NCBI GenBank assembly: GCA_029858545.1
Contig: JAOUFA010000016.1
Location: forward strand, 1-20,850
Length of the DNA: 20,850 nt
Direction: 5' to 3'
Origin: Betaproteobacteria bacterium
Lineage (GTDB): Bacteria > Pseudomonadota > Gammaproteobacteria > Burkholderiales > SG8-39
Part shown: positions 6,744-14,413 of the stretch, in pieces
Layout: each line of letters starts with the position of its first letter
How positions within the stretch are numbered: position 1 is the first letter of the stretch
Program-made: the position numbers and the translations under genes
Notes under the pieces: generated by a model
The model's input: the letters and a program-made list of their open reading frames with translations, nothing else
What the model was told of the DNA's origin: nothing
The model's database searches: none

Positions 6744-8195
6744 ATGCTCCTTGCCCTCGTCGTCCTGTACCTCCTCGGCACCCTGGGAATCGGCCTGTGG
6801 GCCGCGACACGCGTCAAGACCTCGGCCGACTTCGCGATCGCGGGGCGAAGCCTCCCGCTCGCGATGATCATCACCACCACCTTTGCGACCTGGTTCGGCG
6901 CGGAAACGGTGCTCGGTATCAGTGCCAAATTCGTTTCCGGCGGACTCAACAGCGTGGTCGAGGACCCCTTCGGCTCGTCAATGTGCCTGGTGTTCGTCGG
7001 TCTCTTCTTCGCGGCGCGCCTGTACCGCATGAATCTGCTTACCATCGGCGACTTCTACCGCAAGCGCTTCGGCAAGACGGTCGAGATCTTCTGCTCGTGC
7101 GCGATCATCCTTTCGTATCTGGGTTGGGTCGCCGCGCAGGTGACGGCCCTCGGCCTGGTGTTCAATATTGTGAGCCACGGCGCGATCAGCATCGAGACCG
7201 GGATGGTGATCGGCACGGTTTCGGTCCTTATCTACGTGATCTTTGGCGGCATGCTTGCGGTAGCCTGGACCGATTTCATCCAGATGATCGTATTGATCCT
7301 CGGACTGAGTGCCATCGCATTCATGGCGGGCGGCATGGCGGGCGGCGCCGACAAGGTGCTGGCGCTTGCCGAGAGCAACCACTGGTTCCGCTTTCTTCCC
7401 GAACCCAATTTCAAGGACTCGGTATTCTTCTTCGCGGCGGCGATTACCATGATGCTCGGCTCGATTCCGCAGCAGGACGTGTTTCAGCGCGTGATGTCGG
7501 CAAAGGACGCGCGCACCGCCTCGCACGGCGCGGTGATCGGCGGTCTGTCCTATCTCGTCTTCGCCTTCGTGCCGATGTTCATCGTCGCCTGCGCGGTGCT
7601 GGTGATGCCCGAGCAGACCAAGGAACTGCTTGCCAGCGATCCGCAGAAGATCCTGCCGACCCTGATCATGACGCAAATGCCGTTTGTCGCGCAGGTGGTG
7701 TTCTTCGGTGCGCTGCTCTCGGCAATCAAGTCCTGCGCCTCGGCGACGCTGCTCGCACCGTCGACGAGCTTCGTCGAAAATATCTACAAGCATCTGCGCA
7801 CCAGGCTCTCCGACAAACAGCAGTTGTTCGCCTTCCGGGTGACGCTGTTCATCTTCACCTGCGGCGTGCTCGCCTACGCGATCACCATGCGCGGCAAGCC
7901 GATCTACGAAATGGTTTCGAGCGCCTACCAGGTGACGCTGGTCGGCGCATTCGTCCCCCTGGTCGCCGGGCTGTTCTGGCCGCGTGCCACGCGCCAGGGC
8001 GCGATTGCCTCGATCGTGTTCGGTGTCATGACCTGGCTGATCTTCATCCTGACTCCGCTTGGAGAGTCGTTCCCGGCGCAGCTTGCCGGCGTACTGTTGG
8101 CCGGGGTCGGAATGCTCGCTGGCTCGCTCTTCTTCCCCGCGCATCCCCATGAGGCGCACCCGGCTGCCCCGAAGACGCCCCACAGCGTCGTGTGA
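6744..8195 (+). CDS. Sodium:solute symporter (SSS family)
   Basis: The 483-residue protein has about 13 hydrophobic helices, the first starting at residue 2, and the SSS layout. The N-terminal helix ends in SADFAIAGRSLP, followed by ATWFGAETVLGISAKF (TM2 region) and YRKRFGKTVE. Later come WTDFIQMIVLILGL, the SIPQQDVFQRVMSAKD loop and the TM8-like ALLSAIKSCASATLLAPST, whose Ser/Thr residues correspond to the sodium-site region of this family, followed by FVENIYKHLR. It is an inner-membrane secondary transporter using the sodium gradient. The substrate cannot be told; relatives carry proline, pantothenate, sugars, carboxylates and others. No Shine-Dalgarno is evident before the ATG. The upstream promoter and the downstream hairpin suggest a monocistronic unit. 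Confidence 0.93.
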   Translation: MLLALVVLYLLGTLGIGLWAATRVKTSADFAIAGRSLPLAMIITTTFATWFGAETVLGISAKFVSGGLNSVVEDPFGSSMCLVFVGLFFAARLYRMNLLTIGDFYRKRFGKTVEIFCSCAIILSYLGWVAAQVTALGLVFNIVSHGAISIETGMVIGTVSVLIYVIFGGMLAVAWTDFIQMIVLILGLSAIAFMAGGMAGGADKVLALAESNHWFRFLPEPNFKDSVFFFAAAITMMLGSIPQQDVFQRVMSAKDARTASHGAVIGGLSYLVFAFVPMFIVACAVLVMPEQTKELLASDPQKILPTLIMTQMPFVAQVVFFGALLSAIKSCASATLLAPSTSFVENIYKHLRTRLSDKQQLFAFRVTLFIFTCGVLAYAITMRGKPIYEMVSSAYQVTLVGAFVPLVAGLFWPRATRQGAIASIVFGVMTWLIFILTPLGESFPAQLAGVLLAGVGMLAGSLFFPAHPHEAHPAAPKTPHSVV

Positions 8196-8205
8196 GGGTC
8201 GTCGG

Positions 8206-8230
8206 GCGAGGGGCGAACAACGCCCCTTGC
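8206..8230 (+). terminator. Probable hairpin terminator of the symporter gene
   Basis: A 10-bp stem, GCGAGGGGCG paired with CGCCCCTTGC (one G-T pair), closes an AACAA loop just after the symporter stop at 8195. It lacks a long T-run, so termination may be partial or need Rho. Confidence 0.5.
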
Positions 8231-8256
8231 ACGCGGCAGACGGGCACGAAATACCG

Positions 8257-8419
8257 TGCTACCATGCGCGTCCGCAGGATCTCAAGCATGTGAATGCCCG
8301 TCCCCTTTACCGCCCAAAGCGGCAGCTAGTGGCAGTCGATTCCCTCTCTTGATCATCGTGCCCGAAGCAGGCTCGGACAGCCTCGCGCATAAGCAATAAT
8401 TCTTAGGAAATGGAACGAT
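8257..8419 (+). promoter_or_regulatory. Promoter and long 5' leader of the cold-shock gene
   Basis: An extended -10 element, TGC then TACCAT (8260-8265), would start transcription near 8272, giving a leader of about 148 bases. E. coli cspA has a leader of similar length that folds differently in the cold and controls translation. Here I see short stems: CCGC/GCGG (8310-8313 with 8319-8322) and AGGCT/AGCCT (8369-8373 with 8379-8383). A GTG at 8290 with AGGA at 8276-8279 could open a 20-codon leader peptide ending at 8352. A thermoregulatory role is inferred from length and context only. Confidence 0.35.
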
Positions 8420-8623
8420 ATGGCTACAGGTACCGTAAAGTGGTTCAACGATGCGAAGGGCTTCGGGTTCATTACGCCGGATGACGGCGGCAAGGATCTG
8501 TTCGCCCACCACAGTGGCATCCAGGCCACAGGCTTCAAATCTCTGAAAGAGGGACAAAAGGTCTCCTACGACGCGACGCAGGGCGAGAAAGGCCCGGCCG
8601 CGATCAATATCAAGCCGCTGTAA
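8420..8623 (+). CDS. Cold-shock domain protein (CspA family)
   Basis: The 67-residue protein is a complete cold-shock domain. It has the start TGTVKWFNDAKGFGFI (RNP1 KGFGFI at residues 13-18) and the RNP2 motif DLFAHHSGI, ending in an aromatic-poor tail GPAAINIKPL. It is expected to be a small beta-barrel RNA/DNA chaperone that melts RNA structure in the cytoplasm. The ATG at 8420 has GGA at 8412-8414 with 5-base spacing and AGGA at 8405-8408. It is monocistronic, with an unusually long leader and two hairpins after the stop, the second a strong terminator. Several paralogues usually exist per genome, so a specific letter (cspA, cspD and so on) is not assigned. Confidence 0.95.
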   Translation: MATGTVKWFNDAKGFGFITPDDGGKDLFAHHSGIQATGFKSLKEGQKVSYDATQGEKGPAAINIKPL

Positions 8624-8634
8624 GGCGGCCGGAA

Positions 8635-8661
8635 GCGAGACGGCGTGAAACCGCCTCTCGC
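8635..8661 (+). other. Stem-loop in the 3' region of the cold-shock mRNA
   Basis: GCGAGA/TCTCGC (8635-8640 with 8656-8661) plus GGCG/CGCC (8642-8645 with 8652-8655), with one bulged C and a TGAAAC loop, form a stable hairpin between the stop codon and the terminator. It may protect the transcript's 3' end. Confidence 0.5.
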
Positions 8662-8674
8662 AGCGTAAGCAAAG

Positions 8675-8698
8675 AAGCTGGCCGAGGCCGGCTTTTTT
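8675..8698 (+). terminator. Rho-independent terminator of the cold-shock gene
   Basis: AAGCTGGCC pairs with GGCCGGCTT around a very short loop and runs into six T residues. This is a strong intrinsic terminator for the plus strand. Confidence 0.9.
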
Positions 8699-9024
8699 GT
8701 TGCCCGAAAATCCTTTCTCGGTTCTTGGCAATTCGCCAGAGATTGCGGCCAGACGCCGTGCGTCAATGGATGGCGAGCGATGCGGAAGATGACGGGCACG
8801 GATCGCGAGCCGCTCTCTTGCGCGCGACAATCCACCGCTTTGCGCAGGGTCCCGACGCGATGGCGCCCGCTCGGCTTCGCCGGCGAACCGTCAATGGGAT
8901 GGCTTCCCGCAACACATTTCCCAATCTCATTCTCATTCATCATCGGCGGCAAACGACGGCGACGCGAGCGATGGGCTCGCGCTCGGTACGGGCAAGACGC
9001 CGCCCCCGAAACGAATAGGTTAAG
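8699..9024. other. Gene-free stretch between cold-shock and porin genes
   Basis: This stretch has no gene I can support. Open frames of 97 residues (plus) and up to 161 residues (minus) cross it, but they have no start signals, are Arg-rich and match nothing I know. One 7-bp hairpin, CGCGAGC/GCTCGCG, sits at 8963-8981, and short CATTC-type direct repeats at 8929-8940. Base composition turns AT-rich from about 9012 onward, where the porin control region begins. Confidence 0.5.
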
Positions 9025-9030
9025 TTGTGA

Positions 9031-9058
9031 TTGGTGCGTGATCAATATCACGTATATA
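9031..9058 (+). promoter_or_regulatory. Candidate porin promoter with palindromic spacer
   Basis: TTGGTG (9031-9036) and TATATA (9053-9058) are 16 bases apart, and the spacer is the palindrome CGTGAT-CAAT-ATCACG (9037-9052). The palindrome fits GTGA-N6-TCAC, the core of CRP-type sites, and TGAT-N4-ATCA, the core of FNR-type sites. If the -10 box is instead AATTAT or TTATTC near 9071-9078, the site would sit near -41 and could activate. Which use is real cannot be decided by eye. Confidence 0.5.
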
Positions 9059-9176
9059 TATGAATCTACGAATTATTCCAGTCCTACACTGGCTTTGCGG
9101 GTGTTGTCGCGATCGCCATTTCAATTCACGCATGGATTGTTCGGCGGCGCACCTTCAACGACACAAGGAGATCTAC

Positions 9177-10247
9177 ATGATGAAGCAGAAACTGATGGCA
9201 GTGGTGGTCGCCGGCGCACTGGCCGCACCGGCAATGGTATTGGCAGATACCGCAATCTACGGCTCGTTCAATGCGGAATACGGCAAGGTGACCATGCCGG
9301 ACCGTGCGGCAGCCGGCACGTCGTTCAACAACTGGGATGGCATGAATTCCGGCGCGTCTTACCTTGGCTTCAAAGGGGAAGAAAAGCTGGACGGCGGCAT
9401 GGCGGCGTTCTACCAGTGCGAATCCGACGTTCGTTTTCTTGCCGGCCCCGCGACACCCGCGACGCTGTGCGCGCGCAATAGTGCGGTTGGCCTGAAGGGC
9501 GCTTTCGGCGCAGTCTCGATCGGCACCTGGGATTCTCCGCAGAAAATCGCGGTTGGCAAGACGCGGATTACCGCCGACACGGGCTGGCTGGGCGTGACCC
9601 ATCTCCTGCTGCGCGAGTCGAACCGCAACAGCAACTCCATCAACTACAGTCTGCCCGACTTTGGCGGGATTTCGATCGGTCTCCAGACCACCACGACCAA
9701 CGCCGCGAGCGACACCACGACGCCAGGGAATACCGGCCGCAGAAACGGCGCCAACGCGGTGTACGCCCAGGGCCCGCTGATATTGGCCGTTGCATTGACC
9801 AGCGAGTCAGACAACGCGGCAGGTGGCGTTGCCGGCGACAAGGACACCTCCACATCGTTGGGCGCAGCCTATACCTTTGGCCCGGTCAAGGTCGGCTTTA
9901 CCTATGTGACCGACAAACAGCACAGGGCGGCCAGCGATACGGAACGTCGCTCGTGGAACCTCGCAGGCACCTATAACCTGCCCGGCCCCCACTCGCTGTG
10001 GGCGGGCTACACCGTTGCGGGCGACAAGAAGGTCAGCACGGGCGCAGGCGCCAATACCGGCGGTACGGAGTATCAACTCGGCTATGCGAACCAGTTGTCC
10101 AAGCGGACGTTGTTGGCGCTCGGCTATGGCAGCGTGAAGAACGGCAGCGCCGGGACGAACTACAAAATCGGCGACACGGCGGCGACGGGTCTCGCGGCGG
10201 GTTCCAGCAGCAGCGTGCTGACCCTGCAACTCAAGCACAACTTCTAA
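9177..10247 (+). CDS. Outer-membrane general porin (betaproteobacterial Porin_4 type)
   Basis: The 356-residue precursor has a signal peptide (MMKQKLMAVVVAGALAAPAM, then VLA) with predicted cleavage after Ala23. The mature protein starts DTAIYGSFNAEYG, typical of the 16-stranded trimeric porins of betaproteobacteria. Other family marks are SYLGFKGEEKLDGGMAAFYQ, NSAVGLKGAFGAVSIGTWDS and a C-terminal LTLQLKHNF ending in Phe, the BAM recognition signal. It should form a passive channel for small hydrophilic solutes. AAGGAG at 9165-9170 lies 6 bases before the ATG at 9177; a second ATG follows immediately. The ORF is open further upstream, but that part crosses the promoter region. A strong terminator follows, so it is monocistronic. 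Gene-specific regulation may act at the upstream palindrome. Confidence 0.95.
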   Translation: MMKQKLMAVVVAGALAAPAMVLADTAIYGSFNAEYGKVTMPDRAAAGTSFNNWDGMNSGASYLGFKGEEKLDGGMAAFYQCESDVRFLAGPATPATLCARNSAVGLKGAFGAVSIGTWDSPQKIAVGKTRITADTGWLGVTHLLLRESNRNSNSINYSLPDFGGISIGLQTTTTNAASDTTTPGNTGRRNGANAVYAQGPLILAVALTSESDNAAGGVAGDKDTSTSLGAAYTFGPVKVGFTYVTDKQHRAASDTERRSWNLAGTYNLPGPHSLWAGYTVAGDKKVSTGAGANTGGTEYQLGYANQLSKRTLLALGYGSVKNGSAGTNYKIGDTAATGLAAGSSSSVLTLQLKHNF

Positions 10248-10272
10248 GTTCATCTCCGCAAGGCAGTACCCA

Positions 10273-10296
10273 GGGGCGCTTCGGCGCCCTTTTTTT
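10273..10296 (+). terminator. Rho-independent terminator of the porin gene
   Basis: GGGCGC (10274-10279), a TTCG tetraloop and GCGCCC (10284-10289) are followed by seven T residues. It is a textbook intrinsic terminator on the plus strand, 26 bases after the porin stop. Confidence 0.95.
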
Positions 10297-10348
10297 GCGG
10301 CTGACACCGGAGTGCCTAGCAGGTTATCCGGTACGGCACCGGCTCGCC

Positions 10349-12358
10349 TCAACGGGCGATTTGCGTCGGGTCCTGCGCGGCGAAGTATGCCGGCAGCGGG
10401 CATTCCATCGACGCCGCCACGATGCGCACCAGTTCAGCCTCGGCGATGTTCAGTCTTCCGTCGGCCAGGGTGACGTCGAAGCAGGCTTTCAGTACGCGCG
10501 GCTTGGCGAGCGGCGCGAGCACACGCAGGCGCTCGAGCGCACGGCCAACGCTCGGTCCGGAGAGCTCGGTCTTCGCAAGCACGCCTCCGGGGTCGAACCC
10601 GAGCGCGTCGGCCGCCCGGGCGAAGGCGAATGCCGGATCGGCGCTCGAGCAATGCGCGATGAGCGAAAGCACGACGCGCAGATCCGCCGCCACGTCTTCG
10701 ATGCGCGCGATCCGGGTCCCGATCGGCCTGCCGGCTCCCGGACGAAGCCGCTGCCGCATATAGGTAAAGAGCACGAACTCGGCGAGACTGACGCGCCCGT
10801 CGGCCTCGACCACCGCGCCAAGATCGGCGATGAGGGCATCCCGAGCGGCGCGCCGCAATTCCTTCAGGACCGGCAAGGCGAGTTCAGCGAGCGGCAGCGC
10901 GCGCGAGCGCGCGAGCCAGCCGATCTCGACCGAACATGCCTGGGTCTCGAGGGCGAAGGCCGCGCCGCGCCGCGCGCTCAGCACCGCCAGCTCGGCGCGG
11001 CGCGCCGCCTCGCCCTCGTCCAGCGCGAGCGCGAACACCACTTGCGAGGCCCCCGCGGGGGTTTTCAACCGCTCGCGGGTCGACGCGGGCAGCGAGGCGA
11101 TCAACCGGGCCGCGGCGTCGAGGTGCGCACGCCTCGGCTGACCGACGCTCGCCAAAAGACCCGCCGCGGTGCCGGCCTCGGGCGCGCTGCCGATGATCGT
11201 CTTGACCACATTGCCCTGACCGTCGAGCACCGCCACTTCACGGCGCACGCGCAGCCCCTCGCGCGTCGCGCGATATTCGTCGCGACTGAAACGCGGATGT
11301 ACGCGGCGAATCCGATCGTCGAGCGGCGGATGGGTCGCGAAGGACGGTCCGAGACCGTCGCCCACGGCCTGACCGAAGAACATGTGACTGGTTTCCTCGG
11401 CATGCGCATTCCGGACGAAAGTGCCGAGGTGCAACGATCGCGTGCTGTCGAGTGCGCCGGCGATGCCATCCGGATTGCGAGTGAACTGCACGCTTGCCGC
11501 GTCGGCAAGGTACTCGCGTTCGCGCGAAATCGCCGCCTTGATCAGCCGCGCGGCGAACAATCCGAAATAACCGATCAGCGACAGCAATCCCCCGGCAACA
11601 AATCCCTCGATCGCGCCGATTCGCTCGGCGCGCGTGAGCGGTACCGCCGAGACATCGGTACGCATCAGCTGGTGGGCGGTCTGTCCGATCGCGGCAATGC
11701 CGTACAGCAGCCCGATCAGGCGCAGGTTGAGCCGGATGTCGCCGTTGAGAATATGGCTGAACTCGTGCGCGATGACTCCCTGCAGCTCATCGCGCGTAAG
11801 CTTGTTCAGCGCGCCCTGCGTGACGATGATCACCGCTTCGTCCGGCGCGTAGCCCGCGGCGAGCGCGTTGATCGCGGACTCACCGTCGAGCACGAACAGC
11901 ACCGGCACGGCGATTCCTGCGGCAATCGCCATCTCCTCGGTCACATTGAGCAGCCGTGCCTCCATCGCGCTCGCGTGTTGACGCTCGATGCGGCGAGCGC
12001 CCATCAACTCCGCGACCGACTCGCCGCCCTCGCGCAACTGCCAGATGCGCCACAGCGACGCCGCGACCATCACGGCGAGCGCAACTGCGCTGGTCGAATA
12101 ATAGAGCCTGGGCGGAACAGCGGCGGTCAGCACCTGGAAGTAACTGCGCGTCAGGTGCGTGTAGTCGAGAACCAGGCCCTCGGGAAGAGGGCCGCCCCAA
12201 TAAAGAACGAACAGCGCATACGCCGCGGCGACCACCAGGCCCAGCGACCCCGCCACGCCAAGCACCGCCGCAAGGTAGAGCAGGACGAGGCGGGTCGTGC
12301 CGCGCCGCGCCTCGTCCTGCAACTCGAAAAAATCGGCGCTGAGGCGAGCCACCCTCAC
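10349..12358 (-). CDS. M48 membrane metallopeptidase with C-terminal TerB-like motifs (downstream paralogue)
   Basis: Starting at the GTG at 12358 this encodes 669 residues; numbering below uses that start. Two N-terminal hydrophobic helices (about 24-54 and 87-103) precede the M48 domain, with zinc motif HEFSH at 198-202 in GVIAHEFSHILNGD and the third ligand Glu282 in EYLAD. A further hydrophobic segment lies at about 248-271, and the M48 end mark is ATHPPLDDRI. About 300 more residues follow, with two acidic motifs resembling TerB domains, EADGRVSLAEF and LADGRLNIAEAEL. It is probably an HtpX-like inner-membrane protease degrading damaged membrane proteins. The GTG overlaps the upstream gene's TGA (GTGA); a second GTG at 12352 has GGAG at 5-base spacing and may be the true start. 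An in-frame ATG at 12409 would overlap the upstream gene by 55 bases. Confidence 0.88.
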   Translation of the reverse strand: MRVARLSADFFELQDEARRGTTRLVLLYLAAVLGVAGSLGLVVAAAYALFVLYWGGPLPEGLVLDYTHLTRSYFQVLTAAVPPRLYYSTSAVALAVMVAASLWRIWQLREGGESVAELMGARRIERQHASAMEARLLNVTEEMAIAAGIAVPVLFVLDGESAINALAAGYAPDEAVIIVTQGALNKLTRDELQGVIAHEFSHILNGDIRLNLRLIGLLYGIAAIGQTAHQLMRTDVSAVPLTRAERIGAIEGFVAGGLLSLIGYFGLFAARLIKAAISREREYLADAASVQFTRNPDGIAGALDSTRSLHLGTFVRNAHAEETSHMFFGQAVGDGLGPSFATHPPLDDRIRRVHPRFSRDEYRATREGLRVRREVAVLDGQGNVVKTIIGSAPEAGTAAGLLASVGQPRRAHLDAAARLIASLPASTRERLKTPAGASQVVFALALDEGEAARRAELAVLSARRGAAFALETQACSVEIGWLARSRALPLAELALPVLKELRRAARDALIADLGAVVEADGRVSLAEFVLFTYMRQRLRPGAGRPIGTRIARIEDVAADLRVVLSLIAHCSSADPAFAFARAADALGFDPGGVLAKTELSGPSVGRALERLRVLAPLAKPRVLKACFDVTLADGRLNIAEAELVRIVAASMECPLPAYFAAQDPTQIAR

Positions 12359-14385
12359 TCCGACAGGTTCGCCGGATCGATATCGGCAAGCAGCGGCGGC
12401 AGCGGACAATCGAGCACCGCGCCCGCGAGGCGCAGCAATTCGGCCTCGACCACGCGAATCGTGCCGTCATGCGTCGCTGCGGCGAACAGGCCCTTCACCA
12501 GTCGCGCCTTGGCAAGCGGGGCGAGCTCGCGCAGCGTGTCGAAAGCGCCGCCGGCGGCCTCGAGCGTCAGCACCGTCGCGGCAAGCGGTGCGCCGTCTTC
12601 GAGGCCCATTTCCCGGGCGCCGGCGAGGAAGGCCTGGCGCGCCGCCTTGTCCGCCTCGGACGCCGAACCCGCGTTCGCGCCGGCGCGCGCCAGCAGGGAA
12701 AGGAGCAGCACCGACTCGCTGCGCACCGCGCCGATCGAAGCATGATTTGGCGCGCGCCGCGCGGCGATGGGCGCGAGTTGCGCGCGCACCAGCGTGAGCA
12801 CGACGAACTCGTGCAGCGATACGCGCCGGTCGGCAAGAACGACCGCCTCGAGGCCTGCGACGAGTTCGCGCCTTGTCTGCTCGCCCGCGGTCTTCAGCGC
12901 AGGCAAGGCCAGATCAACCAGCGTCAGATGAAAACCCGCCCCGAGACGACGCAATGCAGGCGCCAGTTCGCGCGCCGCCTCGCCGAGCGCCTCCAGGCCG
13001 GCGCTCTGCAGCGCCGCTCTCTGCGCGTTCATCACCTCTTCCTTCGGCGCGAGCAGCAATGCCACCAGCACTGCGCGCGCTCCCTCTGCCGCCCGCAGGC
13101 GCTCACGCAGTCCCGCGGGTAATGCGGCGAGCAGGCGCGCGGCGTAATCGATCTGTCCGGCGTCGGTCCGGCCAACGAGCGCCGCGCTGTCTACCGCGTT
13201 GCGTGTCCAAGTCGCGCCGCGATCGCCGTCGCGACGGCCGTCATCGGCCGGCAAACTCGCAGCCGCTGTCGCGAGCACGCCCGCGGCGGTCGCGCGTCGA
13301 TCGGGTCTTTGCGCGGCCCCGCCTTGATCGGCCCGATTGCGCTCGGCCCGATAGCGCGTCGGCACGAACCCGGGACGCACCTGCGCGATGCGCGCCTCGA
13401 TCGGCGGATGGGTCGCGAACAGGCCGCCGATCCAGACATTGATCGCCTGGCTGAAATACATATGCGCCATGTCCTCGGCGTAGCGATTCGCGAGCCGCGC
13501 GGGGACCGCGCTCGCCCGAATTTGGTCGAGCGCACCGGCCAGACCATCCGGATTGCGCGTGAACTGGACGCTCGCGGAATCGGCGAGGAACTCGCGCTGG
13601 CGCGACACCGCGGCCTTGATCAGTCGCGCAAAGAACAAGCCGATATAGCCGATGACGAACAGCAGCAGGCCGAAGACGAAGAACCCCAGCGCACCGCCAT
13701 TCCTTCCGCCGCGGCCGCGTCCGGCGGCGCGCATGATGAACCCACCGATCGCGCTCAGGAACACGATTCCGGCGAGCACGCCCATCATGCGAATGTTGAG
13801 GCGCATGTCGCCGTTCAAGATATGGCTGAACTCGTGGCCGATCACACCCTGCAGTTCGTCGCGCGTGAGCGTATCGAGCGTGCCACGCGTCACCGCGACT
13901 ACCGAGTTCGAAACATCCGAGCCGGCAGCGAAGGCATTGATACCCGCTTCGTCATCCATGATATAGACCCCGGGCACGCGCACCCCCGAAGCGATCGCCA
14001 TTTCCTCGACCACGTTGAGCAGACGCCGCTCGAGCGGATCGGCGCTGTCGACGGCCACCGGCCGGGCGCCCACCATGCGGGCGATCTTCTCGCCGCTGCC
14101 GCCGAGCTTGACGATGTTCCACAGGCTCACGAGGACGATCACGCCCCCGCTGGCGAGCGCACCGCCTGCAAGCAGGCCCTGCGGCATCAGCCTCAGCCAG
14201 CCTCCCGCCTGGCGCGCTGCGCGCGATGCCTCGGCAAACACGTCGAAACGCGATGCCAGGTAGGCCGCACCGAGCAGCAGATCGACCGCGAACACCACCG
14301 CGATCACCGCAAGCAGATAGAGCAGCACCAGGACATGCGTCCTGCGTTGCGCCGCCGCCTGATTCTCGAAGAAGCTGGCCGCCAT
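12355..14385 (-). CDS. M48 membrane metallopeptidase with C-terminal TerB-like motifs (upstream paralogue)
   Basis: The 676-residue protein from the ATG at 14385 is a paralogue of the next gene. Hydrophobic helices lie at about 17-44, 69-93, 200-221 and 232-259. The zinc motif is HEFSH at 184-188, with Glu265 in REFLADSAS as third ligand, and ATHPPIEARI closes the peptidase domain. A low-complexity linker at about 345-405 (Arg/Asp/Ala-rich) leads to a helical C-terminal region with the acidic motifs LADRRVSLHEF (518-528) and THDGTIRVVEAEL (638-650), like TerB repeats. It is expected to be an inner-membrane, zinc-dependent endopeptidase of the HtpX group. It begins 28 bases after lemA, and its stop overlaps the start of the second M48 gene, so the three form an operon. 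No clear Shine-Dalgarno is visible; an in-frame GTG sits one codon upstream. Confidence 0.9.
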   Translation of the reverse strand: MAASFFENQAAAQRRTHVLVLLYLLAVIAVVFAVDLLLGAAYLASRFDVFAEASRAARQAGGWLRLMPQGLLAGGALASGGVIVLVSLWNIVKLGGSGEKIARMVGARPVAVDSADPLERRLLNVVEEMAIASGVRVPGVYIMDDEAGINAFAAGSDVSNSVVAVTRGTLDTLTRDELQGVIGHEFSHILNGDMRLNIRMMGVLAGIVFLSAIGGFIMRAAGRGRGGRNGGALGFFVFGLLLFVIGYIGLFFARLIKAAVSRQREFLADSASVQFTRNPDGLAGALDQIRASAVPARLANRYAEDMAHMYFSQAINVWIGGLFATHPPIEARIAQVRPGFVPTRYRAERNRADQGGAAQRPDRRATAAGVLATAAASLPADDGRRDGDRGATWTRNAVDSAALVGRTDAGQIDYAARLLAALPAGLRERLRAAEGARAVLVALLLAPKEEVMNAQRAALQSAGLEALGEAARELAPALRRLGAGFHLTLVDLALPALKTAGEQTRRELVAGLEAVVLADRRVSLHEFVVLTLVRAQLAPIAARRAPNHASIGAVRSESVLLLSLLARAGANAGSASEADKAARQAFLAGAREMGLEDGAPLAATVLTLEAAGGAFDTLRELAPLAKARLVKGLFAAATHDGTIRVVEAELLRLAGAVLDCPLPPLLADIDPANLSE

Positions 14386-14413
14386 CACGGCCGCCGCGAT
14401 GGTCGAATGTCGT

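Noticed and set aside
8924..8940. Fur-box-like repeats (ATTCTCATT type) upstream of the porin
   Set aside because: Just one half matches the 7-1-7 Fur pattern; the second half does not, and it is over 200 bases from the porin start.
9998..12745. 915-codon plus-strand open frame
   Set aside because: It runs antisense through the porin end, a strong terminator and the M48 genes, with Arg/Gln/His-rich composition typical of a reverse-strand shadow.
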